NCBI RefSeq assembly: GCF_039649665.1
Contig: NZ_JBDJAW010000018.1
Coordinates: forward strand, 62,001-126,000
From: Microbispora sp. ZYX-F-249
GTDB taxonomy: Bacteria > Actinomycetota > Actinomycetes > Streptosporangiales > Streptosporangiaceae
Length of the DNA stretch: 64,000 bases
Direction: 5' to 3'
Numbering within the stretch: the first letter of the stretch is position 1; every line of letters begins with the position of its first letter. The notes beneath the pieces are model-generated. The model saw nothing but the letters and a program-made list of their open reading frames with translations, did no database searches and had not been told where the DNA came from. A program made the position numbers and the translations under genes. Positions 43,804 to 53,416 of the stretch are shown here, in pieces.

Positions 43804-44888
43804 CTCTCCTCCTCAGCCACCACGTCGGCCACCACGCAGGCGAGGTTGTCGGGGGCTCCCGCGGCGTACGCGAGGTCGATCAGCTCGTCGGCCGCCTGCC
43901 GCGGGCCGCCGGCACCGGTGAGCGTCTCGCGCAGCACCCCGGCCGGCACGACTCCCGGCAGCCCGTCCGAACAGAGCAGATACCGGTCGCCGAGGGAGAC
44001 GTCGTGCGCCGACAGGTCCGGCGGGGCGGCTCCCGTCCCGGTCAGCGCGCGTACCAGCAGCGAGCGCCGCGGGTGGGAGACGGCCTCTTCCGGGGTGAGC
44101 CGGCCCTGGTCGATCAGCGACTGCACGTAGGTGTGATCGTGGGTCAGCTGGAACAGGCCACCGTCGCGGAGCAGGTACGCCCGGCTGTCGCCGATGTGCA
44201 CCAGTCCCAGGCGCGTCCCGGACCGGACGAGGGCGGTCAGCGTGGTGACCACCTGTCCCGAGGGGGTCGAGGCGGCGATGTCCCGGATCGCGCGCTCGGC
44301 GTCGCCGACGGCGTCGGCGAGCGCGCCGAGCAGGTCCCCGGGGGACGACGGGGACGGCGTCAGCAGGCGCTTGAGCGCGGCGACGGCCGCCGCGGCGGCG
44401 CGGTCGCCGCCCGGGCCGCGCATTCCGTCGGCCACCGCCAGCACCCGCTGATCGGCGTACGCGACGTCCTCGTTGCTCGTCCGCACCGGTCCCGGCTCCG
44501 ACCGGGCGGCGTAACGGATCCCGAGCGTGGCGGTGGTGTCCTCCACGGTGCCGCCCCTTCCCGACAGATGATCGACGAGGAAGGCGGCGAGCCGGCCGCG
44601 GGCCGCCGTCTCGGCGGTCACCTGCCGCCAATAGGCCGCCACCGCCTCGGCCGCGTCCGGCGCGGGCAGGTCGCACACCTGCCGGATGCGCGCCAGGGGC
44701 ATGCCGAGCCGCCGTAGCCAGGCGATCAGACGGGCCTGCTCCAGCTGGCCGGGGTCGTAGTAGCGGTATCCCGACTCGCCGTCCACCGCGGCCGGGCGCA
44801 ACAGCCCGAGCTCGTCGTACAGCCGCAACGCCTTGGGCGACAGCCGGGCGGCCCGCGCGAACGTCCCGATGGTCAGCAGCTCCTCCAC
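43800..44888 (-). CDS. MerR-family regulator fused to PP2C protein phosphatase
   Basis: 362-residue fusion. Residues 1-110 are a MerR domain: helix-turn-helix LLTIGTFARAARLSPKALRL, wing YDELGLLRPA and GYRYYDPGQLEQARLIAWLR, then a short coiled linker. From about residue 125 a complete PP2C (PPM) phosphatase follows: SEPGPVRTSNEDVAY, VADGMRGPGGDRAA, GDSRAYLLRDGG, LCSDGLPGVV and DNLACVVAD contain the metal-binding Asp residues, so it should be active. GTG 44888 has GAGGAGGAG upstream. The promoter at 44927 has MerR-type geometry. The domain pair implies transcription control tied to phospho-Ser/Thr signalling; mechanism is inference. Confidence 0.9.
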   Translation of the reverse strand: MEELLTIGTFARAARLSPKALRLYDELGLLRPAAVDGESGYRYYDPGQLEQARLIAWLRRLGMPLARIRQVCDLPAPDAAEAVAAYWRQVTAETAARGRLAAFLVDHLSGRGGTVEDTTATLGIRYAARSEPGPVRTSNEDVAYADQRVLAVADGMRGPGGDRAAAAAVAALKRLLTPSPSSPGDLLGALADAVGDAERAIRDIAASTPSGQVVTTLTALVRSGTRLGLVHIGDSRAYLLRDGGLFQLTHDHTYVQSLIDQGRLTPEEAVSHPRRSLLVRALTGTGAAPPDLSAHDVSLGDRYLLCSDGLPGVVPAGVLRETLTGAGGPRQAADELIDLAYAAGAPDNLACVVADVVAEEER

Positions 44889-44926
44889 GACTCCTCCTCG
44901 TCCCGGCCGCCATGACCGGTGCGACG

Positions 44927-44957
44927 ATGCTGGGGCTTCACCCAGGGGCAAGGTCAA
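44927..44957 (-). promoter_or_regulatory. MerR-type promoter/operator with 19-bp spacer
   Basis: On the minus strand TTGACC (44957-44952), a 19-bp spacer and CAGCAT (44932-44927). The spacer holds an imperfect 17-bp dyad (CTTGCCCCTGGGTGAAG, 44952-44936; 6 of 8 pairs match). Over-long spacers with a central dyad are the hallmark of promoters twisted into activity by MerR proteins; the gene downstream encodes one. Confidence 0.65.
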
Positions 44958-45079
44958 CACATGCCGGACCCGGGCGTGCGTCGATCACGCCGGAAGCCCT
45001 GCCCGGCCGCCGATGCACGCTTTCCGGCCGTATCCCGGTAGCCTCGGGGACGACGATTCGAAGGGGAGAAGGAGAGCCG

Positions 45080-45748
45080 GTGTCGGGTCTGGTCGTCGCC
45101 ATGGACGGTCCCTCGGGATCGGGCAAGTCGAGTGCCTCGCGGGGCGTCGCGCGGGCGCTGGGCCTGCGCTACCTCGACACGGGCGCCATGTATCGCGCGG
45201 TCACCTGGTGGATGCTCCAGCGGGGCGTGAACCTGGAGGACGCCGCCGAGATCGCGGCGAGGTCCGCCGAACCCGTGCTGACGATGGGCACCGACCCCGA
45301 CGCGCCGGGGGTCACCGTGGACGGCGCCGACGTCGGCGGGCCGATCCGCAGCGCCGAGGTGACCGGCGCGGTGTCGGCCGTGAGCGCCGTGCCCGAGGTC
45401 CGCCGCCGCCTGGTGGCCCTGCAGCGGGACATCATCGCCGAATCCCTCCCCGGCGGGGGAATCGTGGTCGAGGGCCGCGACATCGGCACCGTCGTCGCGC
45501 CGGACGCGCCCGTCAAGATCTACCTGACGGCGAGCGCCGAGGCCCGCGCCCAGCGCCGTACGGCCGAGCTGGACGGAACGACCGTGGAGGCGCAGAAGGC
45601 CGCCATGGCCCGGCGCGACACCCTCGACTCGACGCGCAAGGCCGATCCGCTGGCGAAGGCCGCGGACGCGGTGGAACTGGACACGACGCCGCTGGACCTG
45701 GACGAGGTGATCGCCGAGGTGCTCCGGCTGGTCAAGGAGCGGGTCTGA
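45080..45748 (+). CDS. cmk: Cytidylate kinase
   Basis: Phosphorylates CMP/dCMP with ATP. 222 residues: P-loop DGPSGSGKSS at residue 8, substrate motif LDTGAMYRAVTW, GRDIGTVVAPDAPVKIYLTA and the LID-like RRTAELDGTT region, ending with MARRDTLDSTRKADPL that binds CMP. GTG 45080 has GGAGA upstream. The gene order cmk-der after the scp/rlu block equals Rv1712-Rv1713. A TAGCCT -10 is at 45039 with a weak -35. Confidence 0.95.
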   Translation: MSGLVVAMDGPSGSGKSSASRGVARALGLRYLDTGAMYRAVTWWMLQRGVNLEDAAEIAARSAEPVLTMGTDPDAPGVTVDGADVGGPIRSAEVTGAVSAVSAVPEVRRRLVALQRDIIAESLPGGGIVVEGRDIGTVVAPDAPVKIYLTASAEARAQRRTAELDGTTVEAQKAAMARRDTLDSTRKADPLAKAADAVELDTTPLDLDEVIAEVLRLVKERV

Positions 45749-45810
45749 CGCCCGCACGCCCCGCCTGACCGCCCCCGGCGCCGCGCGCCGCGTTCCTTGA
45801 GGAAGCCGGG

Positions 45811-47322
45811 GTGGGCCACGCGGTGCGACATACGAACGAGCCCGGCCCCGAAGACGGTCCGGGGTGGCCGGGGAGAACGGAAGAGCAGCCGATGAGGCAG
45901 GGTATGGACGTGACGGGGGAGTACGACGAGGACGAGGGCGGCTGGATCGAGGCCGAGCTCGCCGAGCTTTCCGCCGAGGAGGCGGAGCGGGAGCCCGACT
46001 CGGGCCCGCTGCCGGTCGTCGCCGTGGTGGGGCGCCCCAACGTCGGCAAGTCGACGATGGTCAACCGCATCATCGGCCGTCGTGAGGCGGTCGTCGAGGA
46101 CGTGCCGGGCGTGACCCGCGACCGGGTGACCTACGAGGCGACCTGGCGCGGCCGGCGGTTCACGCTGGTCGACACCGGCGGCTGGGACCCGGACGCGACC
46201 GGCATGGCCCTGCGCATCGCCGAGCAGGCGCAGATCGCGGCCGAGCTGGCAGACGTGATCCTCTTCGTGGTGGACGCCAGCGTCGGGGTCACCGACTCCG
46301 ACGAGGCCGTCGGCGCGGTCCTGCGCCGGTCGGGCAAGCCGGTCGTGCTGGCCGCCAACAAGGTCGACAACCAGCAGATGGAGCTGGAGGCGAGCGGGCT
46401 GTGGTCGCTCGGCCTGGGTGAGCCGCACCCCGTCTCGGCCCTGCACGGCCGCGCCAGCGGCGACCTGCTCGACGTGGTGCTCGACGCGCTGCCGGAGACG
46501 CCGCCGCAGACGTTCGGCGCGCAGCGGGGCCCGCGCAGGATCGCGCTGCTGGGCAAGCCCAACGTGGGCAAGTCGTCGCTGCTCAACAAGCTCGCCGGGG
46601 AGGAGCGGGTGCTGGTCGACCCGATGGCCGGCACCACCCGTGACCCGGTGGACGAGCTGGTCGAGCTGGGCGGCACGACGTACCGGTTCATCGACACCGC
46701 GGGCATCCGGCGGCGCGACCGCGAGCTGAAGGGCGCCGACTTCTACGCGGCCATGCGCACGCGGGCCGCGCTGGAGCGGGCGGAGGTCGCGGTCGTGCTG
46801 ATCGACGCCTCCGAGGTGCTGACCGAGCAGGACCTGCGGATCATCGGCCTGGTCATCGAGTCTGGCCGGGCGATGGTGGTCGCGTTCAACAAGTGGGACC
46901 TGGTCGACGAGGACCGGCGCTACTACCTGGAGAAGGAGATCGACCGGCAGCTCGTCCGCACGCCCTGGGCGCTGCGGGTGAACATCTCGGCGAAGACCGG
47001 CCGCCACGTCGAGAAGCTCGCACCGGCCATCGAACGGGCCCTGGACTCGTGGGGCACGCGGGTGCCGACGGCCCGGCTCAACCAGTTCCTCACCGAGCTG
47101 GTGCAGGCCACCCCGCCGCCGGTGCGCGGAGGCCGGCAGCCCAAGATCCTGTTCGCCACGCAGGCGTCCACGGAGCCGCCGAAGTTCGTGCTGTTCACCT
47201 CGGCGTTCCTGGAGGAGACCTACCGCCGCTTCATCGAGCGCCGCATCCGCGAGGAGTTCGGCTTCGCGGGCTCTCCGATCGAGGTGACGATGAAGATCCG
47301 GGAGAAGCGCAAGAAGAAGTGA
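45811..47322 (+). CDS. der: Ribosome-associated GTPase Der (EngA)
   Basis: Tandem-GTPase needed for 50S subunit assembly. 503 residues. First G domain: [17 protein letters not shown]; second: [17 protein letters not shown]; then the KH-like C-terminal domain ([20 protein letters not shown]) and a Lys-rich end (IREKRKKK). The N-terminal ~65 residues are acidic and non-conserved. GTG 45811 is the longest start; ATG 45892 ([10 protein letters not shown]) has AGAGCAGCC before it and ATG 45904 is also possible. Confidence 0.95.
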   Translation: MGHAVRHTNEPGPEDGPGWPGRTEEQPMRQGMDVTGEYDEDEGGWIEAELAELSAEEAEREPDSGPLPVVAVVGRPNVGKSTMVNRIIGRREAVVEDVPGVTRDRVTYEATWRGRRFTLVDTGGWDPDATGMALRIAEQAQIAAELADVILFVVDASVGVTDSDEAVGAVLRRSGKPVVLAANKVDNQQMELEASGLWSLGLGEPHPVSALHGRASGDLLDVVLDALPETPPQTFGAQRGPRRIALLGKPNVGKSSLLNKLAGEERVLVDPMAGTTRDPVDELVELGGTTYRFIDTAGIRRRDRELKGADFYAAMRTRAALERAEVAVVLIDASEVLTEQDLRIIGLVIESGRAMVVAFNKWDLVDEDRRYYLEKEIDRQLVRTPWALRVNISAKTGRHVEKLAPAIERALDSWGTRVPTARLNQFLTELVQATPPPVRGGRQPKILFATQASTEPPKFVLFTSAFLEETYRRFIERRIREEFGFAGSPIEVTMKIREKRKKK

Positions 47323-47414
47323 CCCCGGCCGGGCGCGGGGCGGCCGGACGTGCGGAGCGGACGGGTGGCGGCCAGGGTATGGCGTGACCTTGGTGAGTGA
47401 TCGATGATGCCGGT

Positions 47415-47747
47415 ATGCGCGGAGCGGGACCGGCATGGGGCGGAGCCGGGGTCGCGGTGGCGGCCCTGGCGGCGCTGGGCGTCTACCTGTCGCAGGTGGG
47501 GCTGGACAAGACGGACAAGCTGGCCGGTGTGATCGGGCTGTTCGCCGCCCTGGCCGGGCTCCGGGTGGCGGTGTACGGGCTGGTCGCCGAGCGTGGTCAG
47601 GCGGCGCCTGGTGATCCGGCGGGGGTGTCGCAGTTCCTGCTGGCGCGTGAGCGGATCACTGGGAGGCGATGGCGTCTGCGCGCCGGGACAGGCCGCTGGC
47701 GACCTCGCCGGAGGCGATGGGGCAGGTCGTCTACACCGCGACGCTGA
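47415..47747 (+). CDS. Small membrane protein with scrambled C-terminus, possibly truncated
   Basis: 110 residues from ATG 47415. Two hydrophobic helices (GGAGVAVAALAALGVYL and LAGVIGLFAALAGLRVAVYG) separated by QVGLDKTDK are followed by a short acidic/Gly stretch. After about residue 75 the sequence becomes Arg-rich (RRWRLRAGTGRWRPRRRRWG), typical of translation out of the native frame. Proteins with the same two-helix start in related genomes seem to be longer; that comparison is from memory. I read this as the 5' remnant of a damaged gene. Confidence 0.45.
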   Translation: MRGAGPAWGGAGVAVAALAALGVYLSQVGLDKTDKLAGVIGLFAALAGLRVAVYGLVAERGQAAPGDPAGVSQFLLARERITGRRWRLRAGTGRWRPRRRRWGRSSTPRR

Positions 47748-48132
47748 CCGGTCGGCTCGGCTATGACGAGGGCAAAGCCGCCCTGGCGCGGGCTGAGGTC
47801 GAATCGGTTGAGGCGATCGGGCAGCTGTTGAAGGACCATGCGGTGTGCGATCCGCCGGCCGGGCCGGGACGCCTGCCTGCCCGACTACCTGCAAAGCCTC
47901 CTGGTCCGAGGACGTGTGCATATCGAAGACAGCCGATTCCGTGCCGCCACCGCCCCGCTGCTCGAGGCGTTGCTGGTGTCGCGGGTACTGCCCGAGTACG
48001 TCGCCCAGGACATCGTCGGCGCGGCCGCCGACCTGCTGCGTCGCGCCTATGCGGGAGACGCCACAGCTGTGGCCGACGAGTTCCGCCTTGCCACCGGCCG
48101 CGACATCCCGATCTGGATGAAGGAGAGTGACC
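47669..48132 (+). pseudogene. Frameshifted gene remnant, unknown family
   Basis: Protein-like sequence continues across two frames. From ATG 47669 one frame reads MASARRDRPLATSPEAMGQ and LGYDEGKAALARAEVESVEA to about 47865, then turns into Arg/Pro-rich nonsense. At that point another frame takes over with RDACLPDYLQSLLVRGRVHI and VLPEYVAQDIVGAAADLLRR to about 48120, running into the 3' end of the convergent haloperoxidase-like gene. A single-base indel near 47860-47880 explains it. No family recognised. Confidence 0.45.
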
Positions 48133-48143
48133 CTCTGCCTCTT

Positions 48144-49454
48144 CTACCGGCTCCTCGGCCTCGGCTTGAAGTAGTGCGCGACCATGTAGGCGGTGACCTG
48201 AGCGCCGATCTTCGCGCCCTGCACGTCCGCCGTGCGGGTGTGGATGCCGCCCCAGACCCGGGCCTCGACGACCTCGGCGAGCGCCTGGGAGAAACCGCGG
48301 AAATGCCTGGTGGTACCCGAGTCGGCGCTGTAGCCGCTGAAGGGGATGTCGTCCCGGCCGAAGAAGTGTCCCAACGCCGACATGCTCGCCGCGGTGAAAC
48401 AGGTGTGCCCGGACGTGTAGTCGGGATGCGGCGGCGTGACGAGCAACGGCGTCCATTCGGGGTCGGCGGACGTCTCCGGGTTGCCGTCCGTGTCGGCCAG
48501 CCGGATCGCGGTGACCGGCCGCCAGAAGTTCCACGCCGCCTTCTCGTTGTAACAGGCGATCGTGGCATCGGCCTCGGCCAGGTCGACCATCGCGAACATC
48601 CGCGCCGTCTGAAGGGTGTTCAGCCGCTGCCGCGTCGCGAGCTGACGCTTGATCTCCCACTCGGCCAGGTGCCGGTCGTGCCACCAGATCGCGGCCTGCG
48701 TCTGGTCGGCCGTCCTGACCGTGCTGGTCGCCGAGCCGACCGCCTTGAGCTCGTTGATGTCCCGGGCGTACCGGCGGCTGGTGAGCGCCGGCGGGCCGGC
48801 CGTACGGAACATGGACGCCCTGGGGATGAGGAATGGCTTGAGGTGACCGACCCATGCCCCGTCGGAGGCGAAGGCCGGCGGCGTCGGCCGCCACTCACCG
48901 GGGCGGGTGCCCACGGGCCAGGTCTGGTCGCCGAACGCCCCGTCGTTCCGTCGCGCGGCGATCATCGCCTCGGCCGTCCGAGTGCCCACGGCGATGCCAC
49001 GCTGTTTCGCGGCGCCCTCGGGTATCTTGCCCAGCGACTCGTCGTACTGGGTTGTCAACCTCGCCTGCTGGTCGGGGAACAGCGCCTGCAGCACCAGGTA
49101 AGCGGCGGTCGCGACGGCCGCGTCCGTCGATTCGGTGCCGTTGGCGGCCGGTGCGACGAGATAGGGCTGGTAGGGAGCACCGGCGATCGCGTTCACCGCG
49201 TCGTAGACCGCTCCGTGCACCATCGCGAAGCTGCGCGCCTGGACCTGCGGCTGCTGCCCGCCGATGTCCCAGATCGCGGTCTGGGCGTTACGGTCCCAGA
49301 CGACGACGGCGTTGGCGGAGGAGTCCGAATCCCCCGCGTACGCGGGGGACGGGCCAAGGGCGATCGGCGACCCGGCGGCGATGACCCCGGTGACGGCCGC
49401 CCAGACGACCGCGGGTCGCAGGGCGGCCCGGCATGCGGCAAGTGGGCTGAACAT
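48144..49454 (-). CDS. Secreted vanadium haloperoxidase/PAP2-superfamily protein
   Basis: 436 residues with a signal peptide (VVWAAVTGVIAAGSPIALG, cleavage after AYA near residue 40). The C-terminal half has the superfamily's phosphate/vanadate pocket: motif 1 with FWRPVTAIR, motif 2 DYTSGHTCF (PSGH variant, TSGH) and motif 3 EARVWGGIHTRTAD. Members may be haloperoxidases or acid phosphatases; the sequence does not decide between them. ATG 49454. Its 3' end meets the plus-strand gene remnant at 48132. Confidence 0.85.
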   Translation of the reverse strand: MFSPLAACRAALRPAVVWAAVTGVIAAGSPIALGPSPAYAGDSDSSANAVVVWDRNAQTAIWDIGGQQPQVQARSFAMVHGAVYDAVNAIAGAPYQPYLVAPAANGTESTDAAVATAAYLVLQALFPDQQARLTTQYDESLGKIPEGAAKQRGIAVGTRTAEAMIAARRNDGAFGDQTWPVGTRPGEWRPTPPAFASDGAWVGHLKPFLIPRASMFRTAGPPALTSRRYARDINELKAVGSATSTVRTADQTQAAIWWHDRHLAEWEIKRQLATRQRLNTLQTARMFAMVDLAEADATIACYNEKAAWNFWRPVTAIRLADTDGNPETSADPEWTPLLVTPPHPDYTSGHTCFTAASMSALGHFFGRDDIPFSGYSADSGTTRHFRGFSQALAEVVEARVWGGIHTRTADVQGAKIGAQVTAYMVAHYFKPRPRSR

Positions 49455-50068
49455 GAACGCAAATTACTATGCCGCCGAGAAACGCCACAGTGGCAAATGC
49501 GCCGGAAAAGCGATATCGACCCGACCAAAATGAGCTCCGGCAATGAATGAGCTGTTTCTATCCTCGTTTCCTTTCGCTGCTCGTCCGGGGTGAACCGTAC
49601 GGCCAGGCCGCGGCCGCGAGACGTCGGCCATGTGAACATGCTCGGCCACGGAACGGCATGCCGGGATAGCCAGTCGTCCACCATCCCCTCCCGTGTACGA
49701 CCTTGGGCCGGGTCCGGCCACGTAACTTTCAACGCGTTCACCGGCGCCCGATCCATCGCCTATCCCCCCTGACCAGGCCCGTTGCATCGAGACGACCTTC
49801 TGGGCGTGTCACCGGTTTACATGCGTCGTTGACAGTCACGCGGAGTCGGGCTGACACTTTCGGCGTTTGTCCGATAATTTCGCCCGCACGAAGGGCCTCG
49901 ACCACTGTAGATCCGGGTCGCGAGCCGCGACATGGTCCTCAGGCCGGCGACCGCGTGACGATGGGCCGACCTCCGCCGCGACGTGCGACGCCGGCACGCC
50001 GGCCCTCACCCCGGCCGCCGGCATCGCGTAGCCCGGTCGCCGTCGGCCGTTGAGGAGGAAGTACGTAC
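49455..50068. other. 614-bp intergenic region, no gene seen
   Basis: Separates the divergent haloperoxidase-like and xylanase genes. The first ~120 bp are less GC-rich than the surroundings. A possible xylanase promoter is CTGACA (49851-49856), 16-bp spacer, GATAAT (49873-49878). A second word TTGACA lies at 49829. GAGGAGGAAG (50052-50061) is the xylanase ribosome site. Short open frames here have no coding character. Confidence 0.5.
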
Positions 50069-51157
50069 ATGACTCACATTCCCGTCAGGACGAGAAGCCG
50101 CGGGCGCGGCGGGGTGCGGCTGTTGATCGGCCGTGTCTGCGCCGTGGCGCTGGCCGCGGCCGTGGCGCTGCTGCCCGGCGTCGCCCACGCTGCCGTCACC
50201 ACGAACCAGACCGGCACCAACAACGGATACTTCTTCTCGTTCTGGACCGACAGCCAGGGCACGGTCTCCATGGAGCTGGGCTCCGGCGGCAACTACAGCA
50301 CGTCCTGGCGCAACACGAACAACTTCGTGGCCGGCAAGGGCTGGAAGCCCGGCACCCGCAGGACCGTGACCTACTCGGGCAGCTTCAACCCCTCCGGCAA
50401 CGCCTACCTCGCGTTGTACGGCTGGACGCGGAGCCCGCTGGTGGAGTACTACATCGTCGACAACTGGGGCACCTGGCGGCCCACCGGGACGTACAAGGGC
50501 ACCGTCACCTCCGACGGCGGCACCTACGACATCTACCAGACCACCCGCTACAACGCGCCCTCGATCGACGGCAACCAGACCTTCAACCAGTACTGGAGCG
50601 TCCGGCAGCAGAAGAGGACCGGCGGCACCATCACCATCGGCAACCACTTCGACGCGTGGGCCCGCAACGGCATGCCCCTCGGCAACCACGACTACCAGAT
50701 CCTCGCCACCGAGGGCTACCAGAGCAGCGGCAGCTCCAACATCACCATCGGCGGCACGACCGATCCCTCGCCCTCGCCCTCGGTCTCGCCCTCCCCCCGC
50801 CCCTCGCCCTCGGTCTCGCCCTCCTCGCCGGGAGGCACCGGCGCGTGCCGCGTGTCCTACACGAAGAACGAGTGGAACAACGGCTTCACCGCCGAAGTGG
50901 CCGTGACCAACACCGGCAGCGGCACGATCAACGGGTGGACGCTGGCCTGGTCCTTCTCGGGCGGCCAGCAGATCACCAACTCCTGGAACGCCACGGTGAG
51001 CCAGAGCGGCTCGTCGGTGACCGCGCGCAACGTGTCCTACAACGGCTCACTGGCCCCCGGCGCCACCACGTCGTTCGGCTTCCAGGGCACCTACTCCGGG
51101 AGCAACCCCAACCCCTCGGCCTTCAGCCTCAACGGCTCGGCCTGCACCACCGGCTGA
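50069..51157 (+). CDS. Secreted GH11 endo-1,4-beta-xylanase with CBM2
   Basis: 362-residue modular enzyme. Signal peptide ([19 protein letters not shown], cut near residue 42); GH11 catalytic jelly-roll from about 43 to 230 with nucleophile Glu126 ([12 protein letters not shown]) and acid/base Glu215 ([11 protein letters not shown]); a Ser/Pro linker ([20 protein letters not shown]); and a family 2 carbohydrate-binding module from about 262 with surface Trp residues ([21 protein letters not shown]) and flanking Cys. It degrades plant xylan outside the cell. ATG 50069 has GAGGAGGAAG. No known cellulose/xylan regulator operator was recognised upstream. Confidence 0.97.
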   Translation: MTHIPVRTRSRGRGGVRLLIGRVCAVALAAAVALLPGVAHAAVTTNQTGTNNGYFFSFWTDSQGTVSMELGSGGNYSTSWRNTNNFVAGKGWKPGTRRTVTYSGSFNPSGNAYLALYGWTRSPLVEYYIVDNWGTWRPTGTYKGTVTSDGGTYDIYQTTRYNAPSIDGNQTFNQYWSVRQQKRTGGTITIGNHFDAWARNGMPLGNHDYQILATEGYQSSGSSNITIGGTTDPSPSPSVSPSPRPSPSVSPSSPGGTGACRVSYTKNEWNNGFTAEVAVTNTGSGTINGWTLAWSFSGGQQITNSWNATVSQSGSSVTARNVSYNGSLAPGATTSFGFQGTYSGSNPNPSAFSLNGSACTTG

Positions 51158-51199
51158 CCGGCACGCCCACGCGCGTCACGGTACGGCGACGCGCGAGCG

Positions 51200-51228
51200 G
51201 GGAGCGGGCGCCCTCGGGCCCCGCTCCC
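51200..51228 (+). terminator. Hairpin terminator after the xylanase gene
   Basis: GGGAGCGGG (51200-51208) and CCCGCTCCC (51220-51228) form a perfect 9-bp stem, extended inside by GCCC/GGGC-type pairing. It has no T-tract; G+C-rich I-shaped terminators are common in actinobacteria. Confidence 0.5.
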
Positions 51229-51328
51229 TCGCCGTACCGGCCCGCGTCACGCCGGGCGCTCCGGGCCCGGCGCGACCGGCGCCGGGAAGAGCCGGGAAGT
51301 GTCGTAGGCGGATGACAGGCTTCTCGTC

Positions 51329-51877
51329 GTGGCGGACGTAGACGATCTCATCCGGCGTGTAACCGTCAAGGCTCTCTCGGCCGAAGGACGGTTGCCCCCT
51401 GCCGTGGAGGCGGAGAAAGTGGTCCAGGCAGAGAAGCAGCTGGGCTTCCCCTTGCCTCCGGTGCTTGCCAGGCTTTACCGCGAGGTGGCCAACGGCGGGT
51501 TCGGCCCCGAATACCAGCTCTTCCCGCTTCTGGGCGAGGGGCGTACCGCCGTGCGCGCCTACCTCGAAGAACGCTCGATGTCGCAGTCCTGCGATGCCGC
51601 CTTCTGGCCTGCGGGAGTCCTGCCGATACTCGACTGGGGTTGTGGCATGTACGCCGCCGTGGACTGCCGGAGTTCCGAGGGCGCCGTGTTGCTCTTCGAG
51701 CCGAACCCGGTCCACGACGACGATTGGCACCTCGCCTGGTTCGTCGACTCCAAGAGCCTGGTCGATTGGCTGGAGACCTGGCTGTCAGGCGAGGGCTGGT
51801 ATGAGGAGGACGCCGACGGTGACGGTGACATGCAGCCGTGGGAGATGGCCGGCGCCCGCCTGTCGGAAGCCGGCTAG
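51329..51877 (+). CDS. SMI1/KNR4 (SUKH) family protein
   Basis: 182 residues with the SUKH core: AEKQLGFPLPPVLARLYREVANGGFGPEY near residues 35-64 and later ILDWGCGMYAAVDC and WHLAWFVDSKSLVDWLETWL. SUKH proteins are frequently immunity proteins of polymorphic toxin systems, but no toxin gene is adjacent, so it may be an orphan or have another regulatory role. GTG 51329; no strong ribosome site seen. It is the only gene between the xylanase and the two-component genes. Confidence 0.82.
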   Translation: MADVDDLIRRVTVKALSAEGRLPPAVEAEKVVQAEKQLGFPLPPVLARLYREVANGGFGPEYQLFPLLGEGRTAVRAYLEERSMSQSCDAAFWPAGVLPILDWGCGMYAAVDCRSSEGAVLLFEPNPVHDDDWHLAWFVDSKSLVDWLETWLSGEGWYEEDADGDGDMQPWEMAGARLSEAG

Positions 51878-52168
51878 GAGCGCGTGAGACCGGTCATGCG
51901 CGACCGTGGCCGCCCCCTCGCCATGGCTGCTGCCGGCCGCGACCGCGGTGGGACGGCGGCGTGGTGGAGACCGGCTGTGTACGAGCGGCTGCGCGAGGAC
52001 CCCTCATGCCCGAGGTATGGGCCGGCGCAACCGCATGCGCGACGCCCCTGAGGAGCTGCCGAGGATCCTGACCGGGGCCGCCGGCGTGCGAAGGTAGGGA
52101 ATGCCCTACCCCCGGGACTGCCGTCCGCCGGATCGATCTTCCGCGGGCGGCTCAATAGCGTTGGAGAC

Positions 52169-53416
52169 ATGCGCAGACTCCTCTCCCGCCTCGGCGGCGA
52201 CACGGTATACATCCTCGTCGGGCTCCCCCTCGCGACGATCACTTTCTCCCTCACGGTGGCCGGTCTGTCGGCCGGCGCCGGGCTGCTGGTGGTCTGGCTG
52301 GGCGTGCCCGTCCTCGCCCTCACCCTCCTCATCGCCCGGGGGATGAGCGACGTCGAACGGTTGCGCATGCGCGCGGTGCTGGGCCGGGAGCTGCCCCGGC
52401 CGCGTTACCCCATGTCCCCGCCCGGAGCCGGGGTGTTCCGCAGGACCGCGACCCCGCTCGCCGGCGGGCAGCCCTGGCTCGACGCGCTGCACGCGCTGCT
52501 GGCCTTCCCGGTCGCGATCGTGGCGTTCTGCGTGACCGTCACCTGGTGGGCGGTGACAGTCTTCGGGCTGACCTACCCGCTGTTCGGGTGGATCCTGTCG
52601 GGCATCCCGGACAATCACGAGCTCCCCGAACTGCTCGGCCTCGGCCGCGGCTACGTCGTGAACAGCGTCTTCTACGTCGCCATGGGGGCGGTCTTCGCGC
52701 TCACGCTCTACCCGGTCGTCCGCTCCTGCGCGCTGATCAAGGCGTCGCTGGGCCGGGCGCTGCTGACCGGCGTCGCCGAGCTGCAGGAACGCATCGACGA
52801 CCTGACCGAGGGCCGCCAGGCCGCCGCCCACGCGGAGGCGAACGCGCTGCGCCGCCTGGAGCGGGACATCCACGACGGTCCGCAGCAGCGCCTGGTCCAC
52901 CTGGCGATGGAGCTGTCGCGGGCCCAGCGGGAGCTGCAGAAGGACGCCACGGCCGCGCACGAGACGATCGGCAAGGCCATCAGCGCCACCCGGGAGACCC
53001 TGGACGAGCTGCGGGCGCTGTCGCGCGGCATCGCCCCGCCGATCCTCGCCGACCGCGGCCTCGCCCCGGCGCTCGCCGCCCTGGCCGGCCGCTGCACCGT
53101 CCCCGTGGAGCTGGACGTCCAGACGGCCGAGCGGTATCCCGCGCTCGTCGAGAACACGATCTACTTCGTGACGGCCGAGGCGCTCACCAACGTGGCCAAG
53201 CACAGCAGGGCGACCTCCTGCTCGGTGGGGCTGACCAGGATCGGCGACACGCTCATCCTCACGATCGGGGATGATGGGGTCGGCGGCGCCCACGTCGCCA
53301 AGGGACACGGTCTGTCCGGCCTGGCCGACCGGCTGCGGGCCGTCGACGGGGAGTTGTCGGTGCGGTCGCCGGCGGGCGGGCCGACACTGATCACGGCGGA
53401 GGTTCCGTGCGCGTAG
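52169..53416 (+). CDS. Sensor histidine kinase, NarL/DesK-type
   Basis: 415 residues. An N-terminal membrane part with about four TM helices (ILVGLPLATITFSLTVAGL; LLVVWLGVPVLALTLLIA; LLAFPVAIVAFCVTVTWWAV; VVNSVFYVAMGAVFALTLYP) lies before the HisKA_3 motif LERDIHDGPQQRLVHLAMEL with phospho-His. The HATPase domain has ALTNVAKHSRATSC, IGDDGVGGA and GHGLSGLADRL. A sensor domain of this 'putative sensor' type lacks a large external part, so the signal is likely in the membrane. It overlaps the regulator gene by 10 bp. Confidence 0.93.
   Translation: MRRLLSRLGGDTVYILVGLPLATITFSLTVAGLSAGAGLLVVWLGVPVLALTLLIARGMSDVERLRMRAVLGRELPRPRYPMSPPGAGVFRRTATPLAGGQPWLDALHALLAFPVAIVAFCVTVTWWAVTVFGLTYPLFGWILSGIPDNHELPELLGLGRGYVVNSVFYVAMGAVFALTLYPVVRSCALIKASLGRALLTGVAELQERIDDLTEGRQAAAHAEANALRRLERDIHDGPQQRLVHLAMELSRAQRELQKDATAAHETIGKAISATRETLDELRALSRGIAPPILADRGLAPALAALAGRCTVPVELDVQTAERYPALVENTIYFVTAEALTNVAKHSRATSCSVGLTRIGDTLILTIGDDGVGGAHVAKGHGLSGLADRLRAVDGELSVRSPAGGPTLITAEVPCA

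Noticed and set aside
49467..49787. Short open frames between the haloperoxidase-like gene and the xylanase gene
   Set aside because: No ribosome site, no recognisable protein sequence, and opposing frames of equal length are open.
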